Positions 51,609-59,136 of a DNA stretch of 64,000 bases are shown here, in pieces. The translations under genes and the position numbers were made by a program. The first letter of the stretch is position 1. Every line of letters begins with the position of its first letter. The stretch comes from Conexibacter sp. CPCC 206217 (lineage in GTDB: Bacteria > Actinomycetota > Thermoleophilia > Solirubrobacterales > Solirubrobacteraceae), in assembly GCF_030646165.1 (NCBI RefSeq), contig NZ_JAUTDO010000006.1, positions 124,001 through 188,000 of the forward strand. The letters are read 5' to 3'. The notes under the pieces are model-generated. The model did not search any database, was not told where the DNA came from, and saw only the letters and a program-made list of their open reading frames with translations.

Positions 51609-53749
51609 GCGGGTTCGATCCCGCTGCCGGCCCGCTCGACGCTGCCGGCGCCTCGGGCGGTGCCGCCGCGCCGGGCGACGCCGCTCCCTTCCCGCTGCTC
51701 GCCTCGCCGGTCGCGTTCGGGCCGATGCGGCTGCGCAACCGGATCGTGCTGCTGCCGCACGGGCTGCTGTACGCCGACCACGCGGCGCCGGTGCCGACCG
51801 ACCGTCACCGCGACTACTACGCCGCGCGGGCGCGTGGCGGCGTCGGGCTCGTCTGCGTCGAGTCGTCGGTCGTCTCGCTCGACGGACGCCAGCGCGGCCC
51901 GCTGATCGTCTCCAGCGACCCGCGCTGCATCGACGGCTACGGGCGGATCGCCGACGCGGTGCACGCGGCCGGCGCGGCGATCAGCGGGCAGCTGACCCAC
52001 TACGGCAACCAGGGCGACGCGCGCGTGACCGGGAAGGCGCTGCTCGGTCCGTCACGCCTGCCGGACCCGGGCACGCGCAACCCCTGCGTCGCGCTGAGCA
52101 CCGCGCAGGTCGACCGCATCGCCGACGACTTCGCCGCCGGCGCTGCGTCGTTCGCGGCCGCCGGCTTCGACGCGGTCGAGCTGAAGGCCGCCCACGACGG
52201 TCTCGTGCGCCAGTTCCTCTCGCCGCTCACCAACGATCGCGGCGACGCCTACGGCGGCACGCGCGAGAACCGCATGCGGCTGCTGCTGGAGCTGCTGGCA
52301 CGGATCCGCAGCGAGGTCGACCGGGGGATCGCGATCGGGGTGCGTCTGGTGCTCGACGAGTGCGTGCCCGGCGGCTACGGCCTCGACGACGGGATCGCCT
52401 TCGCGCGCGCGGTCGAGGCGAGCGGCCTCGCCGACTACATCTCCTCCGACGTCGGCATCAACGCCGTGATCGATCGCGTGACGGCGCCGATGTCGATCCC
52501 CGAAGGCTACGCGGAGCACGCGTTCGCGCGTCTGTCCGCGGAGGTGTCGCTGCCCGTGATCGCGTTCGGGCGGCTGCGCTCACCGGACTACGGCGAGCGG
52601 CTGATCGCGGAGGGCAAGGCGGCCGCGTTCGGGATGGCGCGCGAGCTGATCGCCGAGCCGCAGTGGGCGGCGAAGGCGCTGGGCGGCCGCGCGCAGGAGA
52701 TCCGGCCCTGCACCGCCTGCAACCAGCTGTGCCTCGGCAACCTGATCGACGCGCTGCCGGTCGGCTGCGCCGTCAACCCGTTCGTCGGGGACGGCGAGCT
52801 GCGGCGCTCGTCTGAGCGCGCCGGCCAGCGCGTCGTGGTGGTCGGCGGCGGCGTCGCCGGGATGGAGGCAGCGCGCGCGGCGGCGCTCGACGGCTGTGAC
52901 GTGACGCTGCTGGAGCGCGGCGCGGCCCTCGGCGGTCAGCTCGTGCTGGCCGCCGCGGTGCGCTGGCGCGAGGAGTGGGCGCGCTACGTCGCCTGGCTGG
53001 AGCGCGAGCTGCGCTGCGGCGAGGCGACCGTCGTGCTCGGCGCGCACGTCGATGCGGCCGCGCTCGTCGGTCTCGCACCCGACCTCGTGGTGGTGGCGAC
53101 GGGTTCGACACCGTCGGCGCCGTCGCTGCGCGGCGCGATCACGATCGATGCGTTCCTCGCGGGCGGCGCCGACGCGGGCGACGAGGGCGACGCGGGCGAC
53201 GCGGGCGACGAGGGCGACGCGGGCGACGAGGGCGACGCGGGCGACCCGGGTGGCGCGGGCGACGAGGGGGCGGCGCCGGTTCGGCGGGACGCTGCGCGCA
53301 TCGATCCGCGGGCGTGGCGGCCGATCGCGCTCGTCGACGACGGCTCAGCCGGCGCGCCGCTGTGGACGGCGGCGCTGGAGGCGACGGCGCGCGGGGCGGA
53401 GGTGACGGTCGTGACGCCGTCGCCCGCGATCGGCGCCGAGCTGGACCGCGCGACGTTCGCCGACCTCTACCGGCGGCTGCAGCGGGCCGGCGCCCGGCTC
53501 GTGCGAGACCATCGCGCGGTCTCGTTCGCGGACGGCGTGCTGCTGGTCGAGAACGTCTACGACGGCGTCGTGCGGCGGCTGGAAGCCGGCGTCGTCGTGG
53601 CCGCCACGCGACGTACGCCGGCCGGGATCGAACTGGCCGCCGCGCTCGAAGGGGAGCGCTGCGAGGTGGTCGTGGTCGGCGACGCGCTCGCCCCGCGCGA
53701 CGCCTCTGCCGCGGTGCGCGAGGGCGCGAGGGCGCTGCTGGCGCGCTGA
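51605..53749 (+). CDS. OYE/2,4-dienoyl-CoA reductase-like FMN/Fe-S/FAD oxidoreductase
   Basis: A 714-residue flavoprotein of the trimethylamine dehydrogenase/2,4-dienoyl-CoA reductase family. An FMN-binding TIM barrel (about 30-360; LTNDRGDAYGGTRENRMRLL) is followed by the 4Fe-4S Cys cluster from Cys369 (CTACNQLCLGNLID...VGC) and a FAD/NAD domain (VVVVGGGVAGMEAARAAAL; VVVATGSTPSAPSL). A 9-bp DNA repeat inserts an Asp/Ala/Gly/Glu stretch into the second domain. Such enzymes reduce activated C=C bonds or demethylate amines. Last gene of the run. Confidence 0.9.
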   Translation: MSGFDPAAGPLDAAGASGGAAAPGDAAPFPLLASPVAFGPMRLRNRIVLLPHGLLYADHAAPVPTDRHRDYYAARARGGVGLVCVESSVVSLDGRQRGPLIVSSDPRCIDGYGRIADAVHAAGAAISGQLTHYGNQGDARVTGKALLGPSRLPDPGTRNPCVALSTAQVDRIADDFAAGAASFAAAGFDAVELKAAHDGLVRQFLSPLTNDRGDAYGGTRENRMRLLLELLARIRSEVDRGIAIGVRLVLDECVPGGYGLDDGIAFARAVEASGLADYISSDVGINAVIDRVTAPMSIPEGYAEHAFARLSAEVSLPVIAFGRLRSPDYGERLIAEGKAAAFGMARELIAEPQWAAKALGGRAQEIRPCTACNQLCLGNLIDALPVGCAVNPFVGDGELRRSSERAGQRVVVVGGGVAGMEAARAAALDGCDVTLLERGAALGGQLVLAAAVRWREEWARYVAWLERELRCGEATVVLGAHVDAAALVGLAPDLVVVATGSTPSAPSLRGAITIDAFLAGGADAGDEGDAGDAGDEGDAGDEGDAGDPGGAGDEGAAPVRRDAARIDPRAWRPIALVDDGSAGAPLWTAALEATARGAEVTVVTPSPAIGAELDRATFADLYRRLQRAGARLVRDHRAVSFADGVLLVENVYDGVVRRLEAGVVVAATRRTPAGIELAAALEGERCEVVVVGDALAPRDASAAVREGARALLAR
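53171..53269 (+). repeat. 9-bp tandem repeat in the flavoprotein gene
   Basis: Eleven in-frame units, mainly GACGCGGGC alternating with GACGAGGGC, encode (D-A/E-G)n. The last three diverge. Unit number is likely variable between strains and keeps frame. Confidence 0.85.
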
Positions 53750-53803
53750 GCGGTCACGCGCTCAGGCGGTCCGCAGAGCTGCTCGAGCGGCGCGACGCGC
53801 TTG

Positions 53804-54349
53804 TCAGTCCGTCGCGCAGGCCACCTTCGCGCTTGTGCGCGTGACCGGGCCGAGCTGGCTCACCTCGTCGAAGGACTCGATCCCGACCTGCCATCTGCCC
53901 CCGCGCATCGCGACCGCGACCGCGAGGCCGCCGGGCGCGGTGACGATCGCGTCGAACCATCTGCCGCCCTGTCTGACGCGCGCGTTCTCGACCTGCCAGG
54001 TCATGCCTCTGGAGACGCCCGTGGAGCCGCCGCTGGTCGTGCCCAGGACGAAGCGGCCGGTGGCGCAGAAGGTCCAGTCGACCTCGGCGCCGTCGCCGCG
54101 GACCCCGATCAGCTCCGAGTCGAGCAGCTTCTTGAGGACCGTTCTGTTGGCCGCGTTGCGCACGTCGCACGCTCTCTTGGCGGAGCCCTTGAGGCGTCTG
54201 CAGCTCTCGACCTGCGCGCGCGGCGCCTTCGCGAGCGCCTGCGAGGCGGGGGCGGCGAGCGTGACCGCGGCGAGGACGGCGACGGCGAGCCCCGCTCGCG
54301 CGGGGCGGCACGCGGCGGCGCGAGAGGCGGCGGAGGCGAGTCGGATCAT
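53804..54349 (-). CDS. Small secreted protein of unknown function
   Basis: A 181-residue protein with a signal peptide (1 to about 40; AGLAVAVLAAVTLAAPASQALA) and four Cys in two pairs (ESCRRLKGSAKRAC and TFCATG...VACATD), suggesting disulfides outside the cell. The mature domain has beta strands (WQVENARVRQGGRWFDAIVTA by segments, VAVAMRGGRWQVGIESFD). I recognise no family. TAAGGT 8 nt before the ATG fixes the start. Several Arg codons are AGA. Confidence 0.75.
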   Translation of the reverse strand: MIRLASAASRAAACRPARAGLAVAVLAAVTLAAPASQALAKAPRAQVESCRRLKGSAKRACDVRNAANRTVLKKLLDSELIGVRGDGAEVDWTFCATGRFVLGTTSGGSTGVSRGMTWQVENARVRQGGRWFDAIVTAPGGLAVAVAMRGGRWQVGIESFDEVSQLGPVTRTSAKVACATD

Positions 54350-54357
54350 GGCTGGCG

Positions 54358-54363
54358 ACCTTA
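54358..54363 (-). promoter_or_regulatory. -10 element TAAGGT of the small secreted protein gene
   Basis: TAAGGT ends 8 nt before the ATG on the minus strand. Confidence 0.4.
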
Positions 54364-54473
54364 GAGCGTGCGCGCCGCGGGAGCGAGCGGTTGCCGGAAA
54401 GTCTGGAGGGGGTCCCAGGGTCGCGTGCAGCCGACGCGATCGCCGCCGGGCGTGGACCGCGTGCGGCGGCGGA

Positions 54474-54479
54474 TAGGGT
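54474..54479 (+). promoter_or_regulatory. -10 element TAGGGT of the M28 peptidase gene (leaderless)
   Basis: TAGGGT ends 6 nt before the ATG at 54486. Confidence 0.5.
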
Positions 54480-54485
54480 GCGCGC

Positions 54486-55655
54486 ATGACGGAGATCACC
54501 GAGGCGAGCGAGCAGGCGGCGCCCGACACCGCGCTGCGCGCCGACGTCGAGCAGCTGTCCGCGATGAGGCGCGACTCGGCTGGCGCCGGCGAGCGCGCCT
54601 CCGCCGCGTGGGTGGCGCAGCGGCTGCGCGGGGCCGGGGCGCAGGACGTGCGGATCGAGCCATTTCGCTACACCCCGACGTACACCCACGCCTACGCGCT
54701 GCATGCCGCTGCGATCGGCGCCGGCGCGGTGCTCGGCGGGCGTCGCGGCGGGGTGCTGGCGCTCGCCGCGCTCGCCTCCTACGAGCTGGACGTCAGCGGC
54801 CGCCTGCAGTGGCTGCGCCGCTGGCTGCCGCGGGGCGACGGCGCCAACGCGATCGGCCGGCTGCCGGCGCGCGGGCCCAAGCGCGCGACGCTCGTCGTCG
54901 TCGCCCACCACGACGCCGCGCACACCGGGCTGATCTGGAATCCGGCGCTGAGCGAGGGCGGCGCGGCGCTGCGGCTGCGGCGCCGGGCGATGGAGCCGAC
55001 CGGCTGGCCGTTCGCGCTGATGGCGCTCGCCGCCGCCAGCGACACCCGCGCTGGCCGCGTGCTCGGCGGGACGCTGGCCGCCACCGCGGTCGGGCTGATG
55101 GCGGACGTGAAGCGCTCGCCGACCGTTCCGGGCGCATCCGACAACGCGACCGGCGTCGCGGCGCTGCTGGCGCTCGCGGGACGGCTGTCGGCGGATCCGC
55201 CCGAGGGACTGGAGACGATCCTGCTCGCGCCCGGCTGCGAGGAGCCCGGGATGGGCGGGATGGCGGCCTTCCTCGCCGCGCACGGCGACGCGCTGGACCC
55301 CGCGACGACGTTCGTGCTCGGCCTCGACACGCTCGGCGCGGGTGAGCCGATCGTCGCGCGCGCCGAGGGCGTGCTGCTGCCGCACCGCTACGCCGCGCGC
55401 GACAACGACCTCGTCGACGCCGCCGCCCGCCGCGCCGGCCTGGAGCCGCCGCAGCGTTGGCGGATCGGCGCCTACACCGACCCGATCCTCGCCCGCTTCG
55501 CCGGCCTGCGCGCGGTCTCGCTGCTGTCGGTCGCTGCCGACGGCCGCTACAGCGACTACCACCTGCCGACCGACACCGCCGACCGCGTCGACTGGCGCTC
55601 GGTCGCCCGCTGCCTCGACCTGGCGGAGGCGACGGCGCGGGAACTCGTGGCCTAA
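54486..55655 (+). CDS. M28-family zinc peptidase
   Basis: A 389-residue protein with M28 metal ligands: VVAHHDAAHTG (His, Asp), GASDNATGVAALL (bridging Asp), GCEEPGMGG (catalytic Glu pair), LGLDTLGAG (Asp) and YSDYHLPTDTAD (His). A hydrophobic, possibly membrane-associated segment (about 75-100) is inserted before the catalytic core, but no signal peptide is seen. Likely an aminopeptidase-like enzyme. Its stop overlaps that of the convergent amine oxidase by 3 bp. Confidence 0.88.
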   Translation: MTEITEASEQAAPDTALRADVEQLSAMRRDSAGAGERASAAWVAQRLRGAGAQDVRIEPFRYTPTYTHAYALHAAAIGAGAVLGGRRGGVLALAALASYELDVSGRLQWLRRWLPRGDGANAIGRLPARGPKRATLVVVAHHDAAHTGLIWNPALSEGGAALRLRRRAMEPTGWPFALMALAAASDTRAGRVLGGTLAATAVGLMADVKRSPTVPGASDNATGVAALLALAGRLSADPPEGLETILLAPGCEEPGMGGMAAFLAAHGDALDPATTFVLGLDTLGAGEPIVARAEGVLLPHRYAARDNDLVDAAARRAGLEPPQRWRIGAYTDPILARFAGLRAVSLLSVAADGRYSDYHLPTDTADRVDWRSVARCLDLAEATARELVA

Positions 55656-57025
55656 CCCAGCGCGTCCGCGACCTCGCGGGCCGCGCGCTGGCCGGACTGG
55701 ATCGCGCCGTCCATGTAGCCGTTCCAGACCGTCGCGGTCTCGGTGCCGGCCCAGTGCAGCGGGCCGATCGCGGCGCGCAGAGCCGGGCCGTGGTCGGTCC
55801 AGGCGCCGGGCGGGAAGTAGCCGGCGTAGCCGCCGCCGCTGAACGGCTCGTCGCTCCACGCCTGCTCGACGTAGCGCTGCGGCGTGCGCGCGCGGGGGCC
55901 GAACAGACGGGCGATACCGTCGAGCACGAGCGCCTCGCGCGCGGCTGCGCTCAGCCGCAGCGTCGCGCGCGCGGCGCGGCCTTCGAGGAACGCGAGCAGC
56001 ACGCCGGGGCTGCCGCCGGGCGGCGAGTTGTCGTAGAAGATCGCGGCCGGCCCGGCCAGGCTCGTGGCGTGGCCGGAGAGTCCGTCAGCGCGCCAGAACG
56101 GCTCGTCGTAGATCGCCATGCACTTGACGACGGCGCCCATCGCCATCCGCTGCGTCAGCCCGTCGCGCACGGCCGGCAGCGCCGGCTCGTAGCGCAGCCG
56201 CCCGGCCAGGGTCGGCGGCAGTGCGACGATCACGCGCCGCGCGCGCACGCGCAGGCCGTCCGCGGCGATCACATCGAGCAGCTGAGCGGAATGCTCGATC
56301 CGCTCCGCCACAGCCCCCAGCCGCACCCGCTCCCCGAGCTGCTGCGCCAACCCCAGCGCGAGCAGTTGGGAGCCGCCGACGATGCGGTCCTGCTGGGCGC
56401 CGCCCTCGGTGTCGAGCAGGCGCTCGAACGAGCCGCCGGAGCGGATGTAGAAGAGCGCGTGCAGGAGCGAGACGTCGGCGGGGTCGGCGGCCCAGACGGC
56501 CTCGACCGCGATCCGCATCGCCTCGCGCGCGACGCGCGTGCGGACGTTGCGGCGGATCCAGGAGGCGACCGTCTGCTCGTCCGCCCGCGGCGCGATCCGC
56601 GCGGTCCACGGTGCGGCCGTGTCGATCCCGCGCGCGAGCCGGTTGAGCCGTGCCATCGCGATCCCGACCTCGGCGAGCGGCAGCAGTCCCAGCGACGGGA
56701 TCGTGCCGCTGTACCGATGAATGCTGCCGTCGCGCTCGAGCAGGTTCGCGCCTGTCGAGTACGTCGGGAAGGTCTCCAGTCCCAGCTCCGCCGCGAGCGC
56801 GAGCGCGCGGTGCTGCGTCGGCGCGAGCCATTCTCCGCCCAGCTCGACGACCTGCTCGAACGCCGGTCCGACCGCTTCGTTCAACGTCCGCCCACCGACG
56901 CGCTCGCGCGCCTCCAGCACGATCGCGTCGTGCCCGCCGCGCACCAGCTCGCGCGCCGCCGTCAGCCCCGCCAGGCCGGCGCCGACGACGACGACATCGG
57001 TCTCGAGTCGTTTCGTGTCCGACAT
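55652..57025 (-). CDS. Flavin monoamine oxidase-like protein
   Basis: A 457-residue amine oxidase. The FAD loop is VVVVGAGLAGLTAARELV and EARERVGGRTLNE (GG doublet), substrate-side LGGEWLAPTQH, and the C-terminal HWAGTETATVWNGYMDGAIQSG with the flavin-proximal motif. No Cys stands in the usual covalent-flavin position (SGGGYAGYFPPG there), so FAD is probably non-covalent. It oxidises amines to aldehydes with hydrogen peroxide. TATGCT 8 nt before the ATG supports the start. Confidence 0.92.
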   Translation of the reverse strand: MSDTKRLETDVVVVGAGLAGLTAARELVRGGHDAIVLEARERVGGRTLNEAVGPAFEQVVELGGEWLAPTQHRALALAAELGLETFPTYSTGANLLERDGSIHRYSGTIPSLGLLPLAEVGIAMARLNRLARGIDTAAPWTARIAPRADEQTVASWIRRNVRTRVAREAMRIAVEAVWAADPADVSLLHALFYIRSGGSFERLLDTEGGAQQDRIVGGSQLLALGLAQQLGERVRLGAVAERIEHSAQLLDVIAADGLRVRARRVIVALPPTLAGRLRYEPALPAVRDGLTQRMAMGAVVKCMAIYDEPFWRADGLSGHATSLAGPAAIFYDNSPPGGSPGVLLAFLEGRAARATLRLSAAAREALVLDGIARLFGPRARTPQRYVEQAWSDEPFSGGGYAGYFPPGAWTDHGPALRAAIGPLHWAGTETATVWNGYMDGAIQSGQRAAREVADALG

Positions 57026-57033
57026 CGTGCCGC

Positions 57034-57039
57034 AGCATA
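57034..57039 (-). promoter_or_regulatory. -10 element TATGCT of the amine oxidase gene
   Basis: TATGCT ends 8 nt before the ATG on the minus strand. Confidence 0.4.
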
Positions 57040-57076
57040 GTGCGCCAATGCGCCACGAACCGCCGTCCGACTGCTG

Positions 57077-58378
57077 TCAGAGGGCGTCCGCCGCCGGCTC
57101 GACCGCCTGCGCCCGCACCAGCGGCAGCTCGTGCGCCGCGCCCGGACGCGTCGCGAGCACCTGGAAGATGCTGATGTCGTCGTCCTCGAACGCCAGTGCG
57201 GAGCCGAGCATGTAGAGCCGCCAGACGCGCTCGCGCTCCTCGCCGACCTCCGCGACGATCCCGTCGCGCTCGGTGGTGAGGTTCGCCAGCCAGCGGCGCA
57301 GCGTCAGCGCGTAGTGCTCGCGCAGCGACTCGACGTCGCGCGGCTCCAGGCCGGCGGACTGCAGCGCGCCGATCACGACGCCGAGCTGCGGCAGCTCGCC
57401 GTCGGGGAAGACGTAGCGCTGGATCAGCGACTTCTCGCCGGCGGGCTGGGAGAACAGCTGCGCGATCCCGTGGTTCAGCAGCAGGCCGCCGGGCCGCAGC
57501 AGGCGCGCGAGCGTCGCGGCGTAGGTGTCGAGCTGCGCGAGCCCGACGTGCTCGACCATGCCGACGCTGGCGATCTTGTCGTACGGCCCGTCGTCGACCT
57601 CGCGGTAGTCGGCGACGCGGATCTCGATGCGGTCCTGCAGGCCGGCGTCGCGCACGCGCTCGCGCGCCAGCGCCGCCTGCTCCTCCGACAGCGTGATGCC
57701 GACGCCGCGCACGCCGTGGCGCTCGGCCGCGTGCAGCAGCAGCGAGCCCCAGCCGCAGCCGACGTCCAGCAGCCGCTCGCCCGGCTGCAGCCGCAGCTTG
57801 CGGCAGATCAGCTCCAGCTTGCGCTCCTGCGCCGCTTCGAGCGAGTCGTCGGGCGACTCGAAGTACGCGCACGAGTAGACGAGCGTGGGGCCGAGCAGGC
57901 GGCGGTAGAAGGCGTTGGAGACGTCGTAGTGGTGCTGGACGACGGTGCGGTCGCGCCGCAGCGAGTGCCGGTGACCCTCCGCGCGCAGCTCGGACGCGGG
58001 CGCTCGCGGCGGCCGCAGCGCGCCGCGCCCGCCCAGCAGCAGCGCGCCGGCCAGCCCCAGCGCGACGTCGCGGTGCGACATCTCGACGCCGCGAAAGCGC
58101 CCGCGCAGCGCCAGCAGCGCCTCGATGTCGCCGTCCAGGTCGAGGTCGCCGAGCACGAACGCGCGCACGAGCCCGAGCTGGTTGGGCTCGTGCAGCAGGT
58201 GCGCGATCGCGCGCCGCCGCACCCGCACGGTGCCGATCGACGGCGTCTCGCCCGCGGGCAGCACGGAGCCGTCCCAGAACGCGACCGCGAACGGGAGCCT
58301 TCTCATGCGTCCACCGGCGAGGCGAGCCAACACCGCCGAGGAGATCCGTGCAGCTGCAACCATCTCTTCGACCAGCAT
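57077..58378 (-). CDS. Cyclopropane-fatty-acid synthase-like methyltransferase
   Basis: A 433-residue CFAS-family enzyme that methylates or cyclopropanates unsaturated membrane lipids with SAM. Motifs: VVQHHYDVSNAFYRRLLGP, LVYSCAYFE, the SAM loop LLDVGCGWGSLLLHAAE, VGITLSEEQ, SVGMVEHVG and IQRYVFPDGELP. An N-terminal 120-residue extension (WDGSVLPAG..., DGDIEALLALRG) is the usual lipid-binding part. Starts at 58378 and 58402 are both possible; no ribosome site decides. Divergent from PAP2. Confidence 0.92.
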   Translation of the reverse strand: MLVEEMVAAARISSAVLARLAGGRMRRLPFAVAFWDGSVLPAGETPSIGTVRVRRRAIAHLLHEPNQLGLVRAFVLGDLDLDGDIEALLALRGRFRGVEMSHRDVALGLAGALLLGGRGALRPPRAPASELRAEGHRHSLRRDRTVVQHHYDVSNAFYRRLLGPTLVYSCAYFESPDDSLEAAQERKLELICRKLRLQPGERLLDVGCGWGSLLLHAAERHGVRGVGITLSEEQAALARERVRDAGLQDRIEIRVADYREVDDGPYDKIASVGMVEHVGLAQLDTYAATLARLLRPGGLLLNHGIAQLFSQPAGEKSLIQRYVFPDGELPQLGVVIGALQSAGLEPRDVESLREHYALTLRRWLANLTTERDGIVAEVGEERERVWRLYMLGSALAFEDDDISIFQVLATRPGAAHELPLVRAQAVEPAADAL

Positions 58379-58408
58379 AGTGCGCGGGGCTCGTAGGATC
58401 ATTCGCCG

Positions 58409-58984
58409 ATGGCTTCCGACTCCAAGGCCGGCTGGCTCCAGGACGCCGAGCGGATCGACGTCGCGCTGTACGCGGCGATCGCGCAGACGCCCACGCCGAC
58501 GCTCGACCGCGCGATGGCGCGGCTGTCAGACGCGGCCGACTACTCGCGTCTGTCGCTCACGGCGTCGGCGCTGCTCGCGACCGCGGGCGGTGCGCGCGGC
58601 CGTCGCGCCGCCGGCCGCGGCCTCGCGTCGATCGGCGTCACGGCGACGATCGTCAACGTCGTCGCGAAGCCGCTCGGCGGCCGCAGGCGCCCCGATCGCG
58701 TGGCGCGGCAGGTCCCCGTCGCGCGGCACGTGCGGATGCCGTCGTCGACCTCGTTCCCGTCCGGCCACTCCGCCGCCGCGTTCGCGTTCGCGACCGGCGT
58801 CGGCCACGTGCTCCCGCCCGCTGCGATCCCGTTGCGCGGACTCGCCGCGCTGGTCGCCTACTCGCGCGTGCACACAGGCGTCCACTATCCCGGCGACGTC
58901 GTCGCGGGCGCGCTGATCGGGACGGTGCTCGCCCAGCTCACCGCACACGCGCTCGACCGTCGCAGCGCGGCAAAGCACCAGTAA
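58409..58984 (+). CDS. PAP2-family phosphatase
   Basis: A 191-residue membrane phosphatase with the three PAP2 motifs: KPLGGRRRPD (KxxxxxxRP), SFPSGHSAAAFA (PSGH) and YSRVHTGVHYPGDVVAGAL (SRxxxxxHxxxD). Such enzymes dephosphorylate lipid phosphates such as phosphatidic acid or undecaprenyl pyrophosphate. TAGGAT at 58394-58399 lies 9 nt upstream. Its place beside a lipid-modifying CFAS fits membrane-lipid metabolism. Confidence 0.92.
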   Translation: MASDSKAGWLQDAERIDVALYAAIAQTPTPTLDRAMARLSDAADYSRLSLTASALLATAGGARGRRAAGRGLASIGVTATIVNVVAKPLGGRRRPDRVARQVPVARHVRMPSSTSFPSGHSAAAFAFATGVGHVLPPAAIPLRGLAALVAYSRVHTGVHYPGDVVAGALIGTVLAQLTAHALDRRSAAKHQ

Positions 58985-59136
58985 ATCGCTCATCGCTCTA
59001 ACAGTTCCGTCCTGATCGAAATGGAACGTTAGTGGTGGAAATCGACCGAATCTGACCGTAAGCTCTCGGCAAGATTGTTGGATCGGCGTCGCCAGCGCGT
59101 TCGCGTGGCGACCCGGCCGTGAGGAGAGGAGCAGGT

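Noticed and set aside
59119-59136. GTG at 59119 as the start of the rhamnosidase
   Set aside because: It has no ribosome binding site or -10 at the expected distance, whereas GAGGAGAGGAG sits 5 nt before TTG 59137 and the resulting signal peptide has a normal length.
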